A DNA stretch of 64,000 bases. Origin: Pseudovibrio exalbescens DSM 16456. Lineage in GTDB: Bacteria; Pseudomonadota; Alphaproteobacteria; Rhizobiales; Stappiaceae. Position 1 is the stretch's first letter; each line of letters opens with the position of its first letter. Below are positions 34,640 to 45,037 of the stretch, piece after piece. Under the pieces are notes generated by a model that worked only from the letters and a program-made list of their open reading frames with translations, ran no database searches and was not told the origin of the DNA. The stretch is from contig NZ_AUGS01000005.1 in assembly GCF_000422785.1 (NCBI RefSeq), positions 1 to 64,000 of the forward strand, written 5' to 3'. The position numbers and the translations under genes were made by a program.

Positions 34640-36856
34640 TTAACCGCGTGTCAAATCCATGGTGATTGCCAGTGGTTTGTTTTCCAGCTTGTGTCTGTAC
34701 ATCTGCAGGTTTTCCGTGATGCGCTGGACATAGCTTCGCGTCTCGCCGTACGGAATGAATTCTACCCAGTCCACGGGGTCCACCCGCGGATCACGGGGGT
34801 CGCCAAAGCGCTCGATCCACTCATGGACCTTGCTTTTGCCTGCGTTGTAGGCGGCAAACGTCAGGATGTACGATCCGTCGAATTCTTCGACCAGTTCGCC
34901 CAGATGCGCGGCACCCAGCGTTGCGTTATATGCCGGATCGGAAGTCAGGCGCGACGTGCGGTACGACACGCCGATGTTTTTTGCAGTTGCTTTTGCGGTG
35001 CCAGGCATCAGCTGCAACAGCCCCAGAGCGCCAGCGTGGCTTTTTGCTCTTGGGTTGAAGGCGCTTTCCTGCCGGGCAATGGCGTAAACCATGGGTTTTT
35101 CAACCCCGCGTGTGATCCGTGTTTGCGCCGGAATAGCGTTTGTCGGGTACGCCAGTGTACTTGCTGAAGGGCGCGCCTCGTAGGCCAGCTTGCCCACCAT
35201 GAGTGCCCACTGGTGCAGGTCTTTCGATTCCGCCAGTTCCGCCAGTTGTCGAACTTGCGCGTTGGTCGGTAACGTCCGGGCAAGATGCTGGTAAAGCAGC
35301 AGGGTATCATTGTGATGACCGGCGGCATCCATCCGGCGGATGGCGCGCACCATGTCGTTGTTGTTGAAGGCCTGACGGTCCTGCGGTGTGATTTGCGGCA
35401 GAGGCGGCACTGGAATTTGCGTGATGCTCAGTTTGGCAAGCGCCAATTGTCCATAGTAGGCCGTATGATAGCTACCTGCCTTTTGGTAGCTTGCAATGGC
35501 GCCATTAACATCGCCGGCGGCTTCACGGGCTCGTCCGACCCAATAATGGGAGCGCGACAGCGTTATGGGCGTTTCGGCCACTTGCGCGATGTGGCGGAAA
35601 TGCGTCTCCGCCTTGCCGGGGTTGTTCAGGAACCGCAGGGCATACCATCCCGCATGCCACTCGGCTTCCGTATATTCCAGTGGGGACTCGGCTGCATGGT
35701 TGGCCGCAATGTCATAAGCCAGCTGCACCTTGCCAATCTCGGCCATCTGGCGGGAAACAACGCGCCTGTGGTTCCACCATTCATCCGGATCATACAGTTT
35801 GCTTGCATCCGTTGGAGCTTGCTGCAACAGCTTGGCTGCTGTCAGATAGTCCCCTTTGGCGCGGGCAATCTCGATCTTGGCAAAAAGGACGCCGGGATCA
35901 TTGCGCATGGAACGGGGCAGGTTGTTGAGCAGTTTTTCCGCATTGCCGTTGCCGCGGATCTGGGCGATGCGGGCCTTCACATAGGCCTGTTCATCTCGGG
36001 AGAGCTTCGCGATCAAGCGCTCGGCACCTTGTGTGCGGTCCCGGTACAGGTACATTTCAACACGCGCGCGGTAGTCTTCTCGCGTCAGTACTCTGGAAAA
36101 GGACGAGGCCAGATCGCGCTCCATGTCACGGTCAAGCAGTTCCTTGTGCCAAATGGGCTGGATCAACTTGCGAGCCGCACCATTGTTTCCGACAGCGAGA
36201 TTGGCCTTGGCCAGCGCGATTTTGCCCTGAAGGCTTTCGGGAGCGGTGCCACCGAACGCTGTGATGATGTCTCCAGCGGGCAAGTTGGCGGCAGCCAATG
36301 ACGCTTCAGCTCGGGTACGCGCGATCTTTGGTGAAGGCCAGTGCGGTGCGCTGGCGGCAAACTGGGTGATGTTCTGGGTCGGTACCTGCGGGCCGCCAGC
36401 GACCATCAGTCGCCAATCGACAATACGCCGGTCCAGATTGTCCGGCATGCGGTTGCGGGCCGTCAGAGCCTCGTTGATGCGTCCGGCATCGATATCATCC
36501 AGCACGGCAGCCAATTGGGCAGCTGGTGTTTGGGCGTCGGGCACATTGTATTGTGCGCCCAGTGTCTCGGCTTTGGCGCGGGCGTGCTGCTGCGGTGTTG
36601 CGGCTGGTGTGATTTCTTCCTGAGCCACAAGCGCCATCGGATCAGCGCTGCCAGGTTTATGCGGCGGGGTGGCCGGTGCATAAGCTGTAGCGTACGGCGA
36701 TCCGCCCGGCGCAGGTTGGCTTTGGCGTAGCGGGTTGGGGGCAGGGACCTTGGTGATCTCGGTCCACTCCAGTTTGAGGGCGTGGCTCGGGGCCGCACCA
36801 GCAAAAAGAAACACAGCGGCGCTGACGCTCGCAAGAAAGCTTCTGCTTATAGACAT
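34640..36856 (-). CDS. slt: Soluble lytic murein transglycosylase (Slt70-like)
   Basis: This 738-residue periplasmic enzyme cuts the beta-1,4 bond of peptidoglycan to leave anhydro-muramic ends. A signal peptide from ATG 36856 ends SHA; the open frame goes 22 codons further but without a signal. A long alpha-helical superhelix (about residues 80-560) precedes the SLT domain, where ARQESAF carries the catalytic Glu597, followed by AGALGLLQLMPGTA and AAYNAG. Length and layout match Slt70. It is transcribed divergently from dapA, whose product supplies diaminopimelate for the same polymer, though no shared control is visible. Confidence 0.93.
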   Translation of the reverse strand: MSISRSFLASVSAAVFLFAGAAPSHALKLEWTEITKVPAPNPLRQSQPAPGGSPYATAYAPATPPHKPGSADPMALVAQEEITPAATPQQHARAKAETLGAQYNVPDAQTPAAQLAAVLDDIDAGRINEALTARNRMPDNLDRRIVDWRLMVAGGPQVPTQNITQFAASAPHWPSPKIARTRAEASLAAANLPAGDIITAFGGTAPESLQGKIALAKANLAVGNNGAARKLIQPIWHKELLDRDMERDLASSFSRVLTREDYRARVEMYLYRDRTQGAERLIAKLSRDEQAYVKARIAQIRGNGNAEKLLNNLPRSMRNDPGVLFAKIEIARAKGDYLTAAKLLQQAPTDASKLYDPDEWWNHRRVVSRQMAEIGKVQLAYDIAANHAAESPLEYTEAEWHAGWYALRFLNNPGKAETHFRHIAQVAETPITLSRSHYWVGRAREAAGDVNGAIASYQKAGSYHTAYYGQLALAKLSITQIPVPPLPQITPQDRQAFNNNDMVRAIRRMDAAGHHNDTLLLYQHLARTLPTNAQVRQLAELAESKDLHQWALMVGKLAYEARPSASTLAYPTNAIPAQTRITRGVEKPMVYAIARQESAFNPRAKSHAGALGLLQLMPGTAKATAKNIGVSYRTSRLTSDPAYNATLGAAHLGELVEEFDGSYILTFAAYNAGKSKVHEWIERFGDPRDPRVDPVDWVEFIPYGETRSYVQRITENLQMYRHKLENKPLAITMDLTRG

Positions 36857-37176
36857 GGGTGGATCGGCCTTTTGGTCACTCAACTCGATACAACTGGACC
36901 CTCTTCCCGCAGGCAGGACCATATTCGCGAAATTTTCTGGTAATCTGGAAGGTCTATCAAACTGGTAAATGAAGGTTTAATTATGGCTCCATGCATCTAG
37001 GTGTTCTTGCTTGTGACCGAACAAGAAAAATCAGCACAAAACCCAAAACGAATCTTATATGACATTGCGTTGACCATTGATGAAGGTGTACGGGCTAAGT
37101 ATGGTGCAGCGCCTTTGTTTGACCAAGGGTCGCATTTGGGAATTTAAGAGAACTGCTATCCAACGAGGAACCTGAT
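36857..37176. other. Divergent promoter region of slt and dapA
   Basis: About 320 bp with no gene. A GAGGAACC sequence at about 37160-37168 is the dapA ribosome binding site. No regulatory motif is clear. Confidence 0.5.
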
Positions 37177-38055
37177 ATGTTTAAGGGATCAATCACCGCG
37201 CTCGTCACTCCAATGCGGAATGGTGCCGTGGATGAGAAAGCCTTCCAGGACTTTGTGGATTGGCAGATAAAACAGGGCTCCCACGGGTTGGTGCCGGTGG
37301 GCACCACCGGCGAAAGCCCAACGTTGACTCATGAAGAGCACAAGCGTGTCATTGAGTTGTGCATCGAAGCTGCGGCAGGTCGTGTGCCGATCATGGCCGG
37401 GGCGGGCTCCAACAATCCGGTTGAAGCCATCGATTTTGCCAAGCATGCGGAAGCCGCCGGCGCTGACGGCCTGTTGTCGGTAACACCTTACTACAACAAG
37501 CCGAACCAGGCGGGCCTCAAGGCTCATTACAAGATGATTGCAGCGGCGACCAAGCTGCCGATCTACATCTACAACATTCCGGGGCGGTCCGTGATTGACA
37601 TGAGCGCGGACACCATGGCGGAACTGTTCAACGATGTTGAGAACATTGTTGGTGTGAAGGATGCAACGGCCAATATCGCTCGCGTTTCTGAACAGCGCCA
37701 CAAGTGCGGCAAGGATTTCGTTCAGCTGTCTGGTGAGGACATCACGGCTCTGGGGTTCAATGCCCATGGCGGTGTCGGTTGTATCTCGGTGAGCGCCAAT
37801 GTGGCACCGAAGTTGTGCAGCGAGTTTCAGGAAGCGACACTAGCAGGTGACTATGCCAAGGCGCTTGAACTGCAGGACCGTCTGGCTCCATTGCACAATG
37901 CCCTGTTCATTGAGCCCAATCCGACGGGCGTGAAATATGCATTGTCGCTGATCGGCAAGATGGAAAACGAGCTGCGCGTGCCGTTGGTCCCGGTAAGTGA
38001 GACCACACAGGCCGAAATTCGCAAGGCCATGGTGCATGCGGGGCTGATCGACTAG
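37177..38055 (+). CDS. dapA: 4-hydroxy-tetrahydrodipicolinate synthase
   Basis: This 292-residue enzyme condenses pyruvate with aspartate semialdehyde, the first committed step to diaminopimelate and lysine. Seen are GTTGESPTL near residue 45, YIYNIPGRS with the proton-relay Tyr132, and GVKDAT with the Schiff-base Lys161, all as in DapA, and the normal length. It is followed 51 bp later by smpB, a pairing common in alphaproteobacteria. A clear ribosome binding site supports the start. Confidence 0.97.
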   Translation: MFKGSITALVTPMRNGAVDEKAFQDFVDWQIKQGSHGLVPVGTTGESPTLTHEEHKRVIELCIEAAAGRVPIMAGAGSNNPVEAIDFAKHAEAAGADGLLSVTPYYNKPNQAGLKAHYKMIAAATKLPIYIYNIPGRSVIDMSADTMAELFNDVENIVGVKDATANIARVSEQRHKCGKDFVQLSGEDITALGFNAHGGVGCISVSANVAPKLCSEFQEATLAGDYAKALELQDRLAPLHNALFIEPNPTGVKYALSLIGKMENELRVPLVPVSETTQAEIRKAMVHAGLID

Positions 38056-38106
38056 GAATTTCGGGCCGGACGCAGTTTTCGGCCCGCAGAACCATAAGGA
38101 AGAAGA

Positions 38107-38586
38107 ATGGCTGCCCAAAAAGGGGGGGCTCCCGGGCGCAAGGTTATTGCTGACAACCGGAAGGCCCGTTTCAACTACGAAATAGAAGAGGTCTTGGAAG
38201 CCGGTATCGAACTGAAGGGAACAGAGGTCAAATCGCTCCGTCAAGGCAAGAGCAACGTGGCAGAAAGTTACGCCGCTGAATATGACGGGGAAATGTGGAT
38301 CTATAACCTCTACATACCGGAATACACCCAAGGTAACCGATTCAACCACGAGCCGCGCCGTCCGCGCAAGCTGCTGCTGCACAAGCGCCAGATCAACAAA
38401 CTGGCCGGGGCTGTCCAGAAAGAGGGCAAGACCATTGTGCCGTTGAAAGTCTACTTCAATGAGCAGGGACGGGCGAAACTGGAAGTGGCGCTGGCACGCG
38501 GTAAAAAAGTTCACGACAAGCGCGAAACTGAAAAGAAGCGCGACTGGAATCGTGAAAAGCAACGGTTGCTGAAAAATCAGGGATAA
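38107..38586 (+). CDS. smpB: SsrA-binding protein
   Basis: SmpB (159 residues) binds tmRNA and brings it to stalled ribosomes for trans-translation. The segments [31 protein letters not shown], and the basic C-terminal tail with [13 protein letters not shown] are diagnostic. No tmRNA gene was recognised in the window. It is probably cotranscribed with dapA and ends at a hairpin. Confidence 0.97.
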   Translation: MAAQKGGAPGRKVIADNRKARFNYEIEEVLEAGIELKGTEVKSLRQGKSNVAESYAAEYDGEMWIYNLYIPEYTQGNRFNHEPRRPRKLLLHKRQINKLAGAVQKEGKTIVPLKVYFNEQGRAKLEVALARGKKVHDKRETEKKRDWNREKQRLLKNQG

Positions 38587-38615
38587 CCCGGTCTGTTCAG
38601 ATCGGGTTATCCCCC
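38581..38615 (+). terminator. Hairpin overlapping the smpB stop
   Basis: GGATAACCCG at 38581-38590 pairs with CGGGTTATCC at 38603-38612; the stop codon lies in the first arm. The following tract is C-rich with few T, so termination may be weak. Confidence 0.5.
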
Positions 38616-38652
38616 TTCCTGTCTTTTATGATCCCCATTTTGAGAGTGTGTG

Positions 38653-39189
38653 ATGGCTACGATCGTGGTTGCCTCTAAGAACCCGGTGAAAGTCGGTGCA
38701 GTGGAAGAAGCCTTTCGGGCCATGATGCCAGAGGGTGATCTGGCGTTCGTACCGGTGGAGGTGGACAGCGGTGTGCCCGATCAGCCGATGGGTGATGAGG
38801 AAACACGGCTGGGTGCAATTACGCGTGCAGAAAATGCGCGTTTTGTTCAAACGAACGCACAATTTTGCGTTGGCCTTGAAGGAGGCATCGCCGTTGTGGA
38901 AGGGCAGGCCTATACCTTCGCGTGGATGGCGATCCTGGATCAGGCCGGCACGCTGTCAACCAGTCGCTCGTTGATGTTGCCGCTTCCCTCCGAGATCATG
39001 GAAAGAGTTCAAGCTGGAGTTGAGCTTGGACATGCCATTGATGAGGTTTTTGGAACGACAAATATTAAACATAAGGGTGGAGCATTCGGAATTTTCACCG
39101 ATAACCGACTTACCCGAAAATCTGTTTATGTCGACACATTGATTGCTGCGTTGGTGCCGTTCACGAACCCGGTGTTCGGTTCTGCCTGA
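38653..39189 (+). CDS. Inosine/xanthosine triphosphatase, YjjX/DUF84 family
   Basis: This 178-residue protein begins VVASKNPVKVGAVEEAF, has GVPDQPMGDEETRLGAITRAENAR, then FCVGLEGGI and KGGAFGIFTDNRLTRKSVY, the pattern of the YjjX/DUF84 house-cleaning phosphatases, which hydrolyse ITP and XTP. The conserved acidic residues for metal binding are present. ATG 38653 is used. It follows smpB by 66 bp and is convergent with parC. Confidence 0.9.
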   Translation: MATIVVASKNPVKVGAVEEAFRAMMPEGDLAFVPVEVDSGVPDQPMGDEETRLGAITRAENARFVQTNAQFCVGLEGGIAVVEGQAYTFAWMAILDQAGTLSTSRSLMLPLPSEIMERVQAGVELGHAIDEVFGTTNIKHKGGAFGIFTDNRLTRKSVYVDTLIAALVPFTNPVFGSA

Positions 39190-39228
39190 CGGAAATTTCG
39201 GAGACCGCCCCAACACAATCGGAAAACA

Positions 39229-39260
39229 CAAAACCCCGCCGCAAAACGACGGGGTTTTTC
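39229..39260. terminator. Bidirectional terminator between the YjjX-family gene and parC
   Basis: AAACCCCG at 39231-39238 pairs with CGGGGTTT at 39250-39257, with T-runs on both strands. Confidence 0.85.
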
Positions 39261-39296
39261 AATGGTTTGCGCCCGGTAATAAGTCGGGCTTTTGTG

Positions 39297-41546
39297 TTAC
39301 AGCTCGTTACCGCCGAATTTGTTGCTGCGAGGGAAACCATTGGGGGGCAGTCGGCCGGCTTGTCCCCGGTCGCCATACCAATCCTGCAACTCTTCAAGGG
39401 TTCGGCTGAATGTGCGTCCGGAGCTGTCGAGCCAGGTCAATCCTTCGCCACCGTGGAAGGCTTTGGCGTCAGAAATGCCGCCGTCGCGGTAGCGCTGCAG
39501 GCGTACACCGCGGCCACGCGTCATCTCGGCAATTTGCGAAAGTGGGAACACCAGCAATTTGCGGTTCATGCCGATGACAGCAAGGTGGTCGCCTTCCGCC
39601 GGTACGCAGAGCTTGGCTTCGCTGGGCGCCGTAACATTAAGAACCTGCTTGCCTTTTCGCGTGTTGGCGATGACGTCGTCTTCTTTTACGACAAAGCCGC
39701 GCGCCTCGTCTGTTGCCACCAGAAGGCGACGGCTTGGTTTGTGAACGAACAGGCTGAGAATGTCTTGAGACTCGTCCATATCCACCATGAGGCGCACCGG
39801 TTCACCGTGGCCGCGCCCGCCAGGCAGCTTGTCGGCGCCCAGTGTGAAGAACTTGCCGCCGGTGGTGAACGCCAGTAGCTTGTCGGTTGTTTCCGCATGG
39901 AACGACAGTTTCAGCTTGTCCCCCTGCTTGAAAGAGAGCGTGGAGACGTCCTGAACGTGGCCTTTCAACGCGCGAATCCATCCCTTTTCAGAGAGGACAA
40001 CCGTGATGGGTTCCTTCTCGATCATGGCTTGCTGGATGTCTTCCAGATCGCGATCATTGGCGGAGCCGAAGTCGGTGCGGCGTTTGCCCAGTTCAGTTTC
40101 CGGGCCATAGGCCTTGCCGATTTCTCCAACCAGCTTGGAAACGCGGTTCCAGAGCTTCTTTTCCGAGCCAAGAAGGGCAATCAGGCTGTCCCGTTCCTTG
40201 GAGAGCTTGTCATGTTCCTTGCGAATTTCCATTTCTTCGAGTTTGCGCAAGGACCGCAGGCGCATGTTCAGCACGGCTTCGGCCTGTACATCTGTCAGTC
40301 CGAAGGCTCTGATCAGCTCTACCTTGGCATCATCTGCTTCGCGGATGATGCGGATAACTTCATCAAGGTTCAGGAAGGCAATCAGATAACCGTCAAGGAC
40401 TTCAAGGCGATGGTTGATCTGGCCGAGGCGGTAGTTGGAGCGCCGGACGAGGACTTCCTTCTGGTGCTCAAGCCATTCTTGCAGCACGGCCTTGAGGCCC
40501 ATAACCTTGGGAACGATGCCTTGAGACAGCACGTTCATGTTCAGCGAGAACCGGTTTTCCAGATCGGTCAGCTTGAACAGCGAGGCCATCAACAGCTCGG
40601 GATCAACGTTTTTGCTGCGCGGAACCAGCACAAGGCGCACATCCTCCGCCGATTCATCGCGGATGTCTTCCAAAAGTGGCAGTTTGCGCGCCGTCAACAG
40701 CTCGGCGATCTTCTCGATCAGTCGTGATTTTTGAACCAGATAGGGGATTTCGGTAACCACGACCTGATACGTGCCCCGGCTGCCTTCTTCCTTGTGCCAT
40801 TTTGCACGTACGCGAAAACTGCCCCGACCGGTCTTGTAGGCTTCCAGAATGGAGCCGTTGTCGCTGACGATGGTGCCGCCCGTTGGGAAATCCGGGCCTT
40901 TGACGAACTGAAGCAGCTCTTCGGTTTCAGCCTCAGGTTTGTCAATGAGGTAGCGACTGGACTCGCACAGCTCATGGACATTGTGCGGCGGAATGGAGGT
41001 TGCCATGCCCACCGCGATGCCGGTGGATCCGTTGGCCAACAGGTTTGGGAAATTTCCTGGCAGAACAACGGGTTCCTTGTCGAGACCGTCATAGGTCTCG
41101 CGGAAGTCCACCGCATCATCATCGAGTCCATCCAGGACCCGTTTGGCGACATCCGTCATTCGAGCTTCGGTGTAACGCATGGCGGCGGCACTGTCGCCGT
41201 CAATATTGCCGAAGTTGCCTTGACCATCGACCATGGGATAGCGAACAGAAAAGTCCTGTGCCAGACGCACCAAAGCATCATAGATGGCCGCATCACCGTG
41301 AGGGTGATATTTACCCATGACGTCACCGACAACACGGGCACATTTCTTGAACCCGGCCCCGGGATCAAGCTTCAACAGGCGCATGCCATAGAGAATGCGG
41401 CGGTGGACCGGTTTGAGGCCGTCTCGCACATCCGGCAGCGCGCGGTGCATGATTGTTGTCAGAGCGTAGGAAAGGTAGCGCTCCTCAAGCGCGTCCTTCA
41501 GCTCAATCTGTTCCGGGGCGTCGTCGCCAGTCAGTTCTTTTCCCAT
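39297..41546 (-). CDS. parC: DNA topoisomerase IV subunit A
   Basis: This 749-residue subunit cuts and rejoins DNA to separate daughter chromosomes. The [28 protein letters not shown] start, [18 protein letters not shown], and [11 protein letters not shown] with the catalytic Tyr identify it; the C-terminal beta-propeller is shorter than in GyrA and lacks a clear GyrA box, which favours ParC. In the quinolone-contact helix, the position of E. coli Ser80 is Ala and that of Glu84 is Asp. It is the last gene of the minus-strand cluster that starts at rpoZ, 126 bp after recO. Confidence 0.95.
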   Translation of the reverse strand: MGKELTGDDAPEQIELKDALEERYLSYALTTIMHRALPDVRDGLKPVHRRILYGMRLLKLDPGAGFKKCARVVGDVMGKYHPHGDAAIYDALVRLAQDFSVRYPMVDGQGNFGNIDGDSAAAMRYTEARMTDVAKRVLDGLDDDAVDFRETYDGLDKEPVVLPGNFPNLLANGSTGIAVGMATSIPPHNVHELCESSRYLIDKPEAETEELLQFVKGPDFPTGGTIVSDNGSILEAYKTGRGSFRVRAKWHKEEGSRGTYQVVVTEIPYLVQKSRLIEKIAELLTARKLPLLEDIRDESAEDVRLVLVPRSKNVDPELLMASLFKLTDLENRFSLNMNVLSQGIVPKVMGLKAVLQEWLEHQKEVLVRRSNYRLGQINHRLEVLDGYLIAFLNLDEVIRIIREADDAKVELIRAFGLTDVQAEAVLNMRLRSLRKLEEMEIRKEHDKLSKERDSLIALLGSEKKLWNRVSKLVGEIGKAYGPETELGKRRTDFGSANDRDLEDIQQAMIEKEPITVVLSEKGWIRALKGHVQDVSTLSFKQGDKLKLSFHAETTDKLLAFTTGGKFFTLGADKLPGGRGHGEPVRLMVDMDESQDILSLFVHKPSRRLLVATDEARGFVVKEDDVIANTRKGKQVLNVTAPSEAKLCVPAEGDHLAVIGMNRKLLVFPLSQIAEMTRGRGVRLQRYRDGGISDAKAFHGGEGLTWLDSSGRTFSRTLEELQDWYGDRGQAGRLPPNGFPRSNKFGGNEL

Positions 41547-41672
41547 TCGAATGGGTTAACGTGTGGGCCGTAAACTGGCAATGGTTCTGCTTCAGTGACC
41601 CACGGAAAACTGCAGGATTTGGGGATTTCTTGCGGTTCGCTTTTTCAGGTCCTGCAGGGAAATACGCAGGTC

Positions 41673-42425
41673 TCAGGCCACTGTGTCGGTTTTTCTCGCC
41701 CAAGTGGTGAGGAAGCTGTCCCGCGCTACTGGCCATGTCAGACCGCGGGGTTCATAGACCCATCGGAACAAAAAGTATCCCGTAATGTTGAAGGCCGCCT
41801 GAACATCCTCGGCGCACAAGTCCTGCGTTGCTGTCTCGCGCAGTTCCGAGGCCTTCATGAAGGTGGGCAGGGGGAATAACTTGGCTCGGTAGGGTTCGCC
41901 CGCTACCCGGCAAACGGCCCGGCCCGAGCGGGGAGAAACCCAGATCAAATCGTCTTGAGTACCAGTTGCGGCGCATTCAGACAGATCCAATCCGAACCCC
42001 AGCTCATTGAGCAGGCGCAGTTCAAACCGTGCAATCAGGGCGCCGGCCAGAAGCGGGTCTTCCAAGTTGTCGAGAATGACATCGAGAGCGTGATAGAGGC
42101 GAGGGTGAGGGTCTCGCTCTGGCAAAAGACGCAACAGGGCGCACAAGGCCTGCAGGCCGTGAATGGACAGGGCGCTTTGCATCAGGTGGGCGGCCCGCAA
42201 CTGAATGGGCTCCACATTAAAGTTGCCCAAGTGCTCATCAAGGCGAGCGCGCCAGGTCAGGGACAGGTGATTGCCCAACTGCAAGGCAGGTTGCTGCCGG
42301 CGGGAGCGGCCACCGCGCACCAAGCCAAGGCATCGGCCCCGATCAGGCGTCATTACCTCAAGAATGAGGTTGGAATCGCCCTGTTTTCGGGTGCCGATGA
42401 CGATGCCTTCTGCCGACCATTGCAT
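41673..42425 (-). CDS. recO: DNA repair protein RecO
   Basis: This 250-residue protein loads RecA on SSB-coated single strands in the RecFOR pathway. The start (WSAEGIVIGTRKQGDSNLILEVMTPDRGR) is the OB-fold of RecO and the LLNELGFGLDLSECAATG segment is typical of the helical part. The zinc Cys found in some RecO proteins are mostly absent, as in many alphaproteobacteria. It lies 20 bp after era. Confidence 0.94.
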   Translation of the reverse strand: MQWSAEGIVIGTRKQGDSNLILEVMTPDRGRCLGLVRGGRSRRQQPALQLGNHLSLTWRARLDEHLGNFNVEPIQLRAAHLMQSALSIHGLQALCALLRLLPERDPHPRLYHALDVILDNLEDPLLAGALIARFELRLLNELGFGLDLSECAATGTQDDLIWVSPRSGRAVCRVAGEPYRAKLFPLPTFMKASELRETATQDLCAEDVQAAFNITGYFLFRWVYEPRGLTWPVARDSFLTTWARKTDTVA

Positions 42426-42445
42426 GGAAAATCGGCGCCTCGCCG

Positions 42446-43408
42446 TTAGTTGGACGGGAAGTCCAGACCCATGTTGCGATAGCGCTCGGGGTCATCGGAC
42501 CAGTTTTCACGCACCTTGACGAACAGGAACAGGTGGACCGGTACCTCAAAAGCTTCCATGAGCTCTTCACGCGCCTTTTGGGAGATGGTCTTGATGGTTT
42601 GGCCACCCTTGCCCAATACGATGCTTTTCTGGCTGTCGCGTTCGACGTAGATGGTCTGTTCAATGCGAACGGAACCATCCGGCTTTTCTTCCCAACTATC
42701 CGTTTCCACGGTGGAGATATAGGGCAGTTCCTGATGCAGCCGCAAATATAACTTTTCGCGGGTAATTTCTGCCGCCAGCATGCGCAGTGGAATGTCGGAG
42801 GCCTGATCCTCAGGATATAACCAGGGGCCTTCAGGCATGCGTTCGGCGAAGTACTTCAGAATATCCTGAGTGCCGCTGCCGCGCAGCGCGGACACCATGA
42901 AGGTATCATCGAAAATGGTGTACTCATTGGCCTTTTTGGCCAACTCAAGGAGCTTTTCGCGCGGTGTCAGATCGATCTTGTTCAGGATCAGCACCTTGGG
43001 CAGGCGGATATTCTGCAGTTCCACGAGGATCTTTTCGACCTCGCTATCGATACCGCGCTTGGCATCAATGATAACGGCGACAATGTCAGCGTCACGCGCA
43101 CCGCCCCACGCCGTATCCACCATTGCCCGGTCCAGGCGGCGCTTCGGTTTGAAAATGCCCGGTGTATCGACAAAAACAATCTGAGCCTTGTCTTCCATGG
43201 CAACACCGCGGACGATGGCCCGCGTGGTCTGCACCTTGTGCGTGACGATCGACACCTTGGTGCCTACCAAATGGTTGAGCAGGGTCGATTTGCCTGCGTT
43301 GGGAGCGCCAATCAGGGCCACAAAGCCGGCATTTGTATCGGCCTGCTGCTCCGAAAGGGCCTTGAATACAAAGCCGTCGTCGTTTTGATTGTTTTCGTTT
43401 TCTGTCAT
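42446..43408 (-). CDS. era: GTPase Era
   Basis: Era (320 residues) helps mature 16S rRNA and assemble the small subunit. G1 GAPNAGKST, the switch region with TTRAIVRG, G3 DTPGIF and G4 NKID are followed by a KH domain containing KSIVLGKGGQTIKTI. The ATG at 43408 is chosen because it lies 7 bp after the rnc stop with AGAGAA upstream; the frame is open to 43438. Its position after rnc, whose product processes the same rRNA, is conserved. Confidence 0.95.
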   Translation of the reverse strand: MTENENNQNDDGFVFKALSEQQADTNAGFVALIGAPNAGKSTLLNHLVGTKVSIVTHKVQTTRAIVRGVAMEDKAQIVFVDTPGIFKPKRRLDRAMVDTAWGGARDADIVAVIIDAKRGIDSEVEKILVELQNIRLPKVLILNKIDLTPREKLLELAKKANEYTIFDDTFMVSALRGSGTQDILKYFAERMPEGPWLYPEDQASDIPLRMLAAEITREKLYLRLHQELPYISTVETDSWEEKPDGSVRIEQTIYVERDSQKSIVLGKGGQTIKTISQKAREELMEAFEVPVHLFLFVKVRENWSDDPERYRNMGLDFPSN

Positions 43409-43415
43409 TGTTTCT

Positions 43416-44123
43416 CTAAGAGTTCCAAACGCCTTCACGGCGTAAGATCAGTTCGGCGGCAGACTGCTCCGCAACCCGCTTGGACGCTCCGGTCGCTTCG
43501 CCTGGTTCGATGCCTTCCACACAGACGCGGATATTGAAAACCGGCGCGTGGTCTGGGCCGGACCTGTCAATCACCTCATACACCGGGGTAGGGCGTCCCT
43601 TTGACTGGGCCCATTCCTGAAGCGTCGTCTTGGCGTCTCGCAACGGTCCCTTGTAGGATAGCATCCGATCCGAGAAATGCGTCCTTATAAATTCGTTTGC
43701 GGCATCAAAGCCGCTGTCGAGGTAGATTGCCGCTATGACGCTCTCGCACATGTCAGCCAGCAAGGCGGTTTTGCCGCGGCCGCCGCTCTGCGCCTCTGAA
43801 TCGCCAAGGCGCATGTGATCGCCCAGCCGGAGGGCTCGAGCTACATCAGCACATGTTTCCTTTTTGACCAACTGGTTGAGGCGGCGAGCCAACTCGCCTT
43901 CCTCGGCCTTGGGAAAATGGCTTTCCAACATGGTGGCAATGGCCAACCCCAGAACGCGGTCTCCCAAGAACTCAAGGCGCTGATAGCTCTTGAGCGTGGC
44001 TTCAGATGCTGGCAAAGCGCTGGCATGAGACAGCGCTTTTTCCAGCAAGGACTTGTCCTTAAAGGTGTACCCAATTCGCTTTTCGAGCGTTGCGTCCGTT
44101 ACCTTTTTCTTCCTTGCGTTCAT
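43416..44123 (-). CDS. rnc: Ribonuclease III
   Basis: RNase III (235 residues) cleaves double-stranded RNA in rRNA and mRNA processing. The signature QRLEFLGDRVLGLAI, the second acidic cluster ADMCESVIAAIYLDSG, and a C-terminal double-stranded RNA-binding domain (LQEWAQSKGRPTPVYEV, GEATGASKRVAEQSAA) are all present. ATG 44123 is preferred to the TTG at 44135. It sits 40 bp after lepB and just before era. Confidence 0.96.
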   Translation of the reverse strand: MNARKKKVTDATLEKRIGYTFKDKSLLEKALSHASALPASEATLKSYQRLEFLGDRVLGLAIATMLESHFPKAEEGELARRLNQLVKKETCADVARALRLGDHMRLGDSEAQSGGRGKTALLADMCESVIAAIYLDSGFDAANEFIRTHFSDRMLSYKGPLRDAKTTLQEWAQSKGRPTPVYEVIDRSGPDHAPVFNIRVCVEGIEPGEATGASKRVAEQSAAELILRREGVWNS

Positions 44124-44163
44124 AATTGAACTCAAAATCTCCGTTGTGTCAGCAGTTAACAGC

Positions 44164-44916
44164 TCAAAGCAGATCGCCCAAGCGGTCCCACCTTACTGAC
44201 CAAGGCCATGTCCAGACCATCCATGCAGGGGTTCCTTCTTCAATCGAGAAGAAGATGATCTCGGCGCGGCCAACAAAATTCTCGTAGGGCACATAACCCA
44301 CCGCGTCCAGCACGCGGCTGTCTGCCGAATTGTCGCGGTTGTCCCCCATCATGAAATAGTGACCTTCTGGGACTTTATAAATACCTGTGTTGTCGTTTGC
44401 GCCATTTTCCGTCAGGTCGAGCGTTTGGTATGTCACGCCGTTTGGCAGGGTCTCCAAATAGCGCGGTACGCGGCGCGTATTGCCAAAGCGATCTGTCTCA
44501 ATGAAATCGTCAATCCGCTCCCGCTTCACCGGAATGCCATTGATGTGCAATACGCCATCAATCATCTGGATTTCGTCTCCCGGCAGGCCAACGACGCGTT
44601 TGATGTAATCGGTCGAGTTGTCGGTTGGCAGTTTGAATACCGCCACATCACCGAGTTTGGGCTCTGCGTCCCAAATGCGCCCGGAAATCGGTGCCAAACC
44701 AAAAGGGAAAGAGTATTGGCTGTAGCCGTAGCTGTATTTTGAAACAAACAAATAGTCGCCAATCAGCAGAGTGTCCTTCATGGAGCCCGAAGGAATATTG
44801 AATGGCTGAAACAGAAAAGTGCGAACGATCAGTGCTAAAAGTAATGCCTGTGCAATGACTTTAATAGTCTCGTAAATGCCGCCGTCCTGGGCCTTTGTCT
44901 TCTTGGACACGCTCAT
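44164..44916 (-). CDS. lepB: Signal peptidase I
   Basis: LepB (250 residues) removes signal peptides of exported proteins such as the porins and PhnD seen here. A single N-terminal membrane helix (VIAQALLLALIVRTFLF) precedes IPSGSM with the catalytic Ser and YIKRVVGLPGD with the general-base Lys; MGDNRDNSADSR is the third conserved box. The frame is open to 45030, but ATG 44916 has AAGGA upstream and matches the family start. Confidence 0.96.
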   Translation of the reverse strand: MSVSKKTKAQDGGIYETIKVIAQALLLALIVRTFLFQPFNIPSGSMKDTLLIGDYLFVSKYSYGYSQYSFPFGLAPISGRIWDAEPKLGDVAVFKLPTDNSTDYIKRVVGLPGDEIQMIDGVLHINGIPVKRERIDDFIETDRFGNTRRVPRYLETLPNGVTYQTLDLTENGANDNTGIYKVPEGHYFMMGDNRDNSADSRVLDAVGYVPYENFVGRAEIIFFSIEEGTPAWMVWTWPWSVRWDRLGDLL

Positions 44917-45037
44917 ATCAATCCTTACTGCCGGGGAATCTCGCCAAGCCCAGAGATACTTGGTGAGTCGATGCAAAACAATGACACAGTATTTGGAAGC
45001 ACTCTTAGCCTTTTGAATGGCACTGTGCAACGTGAAG

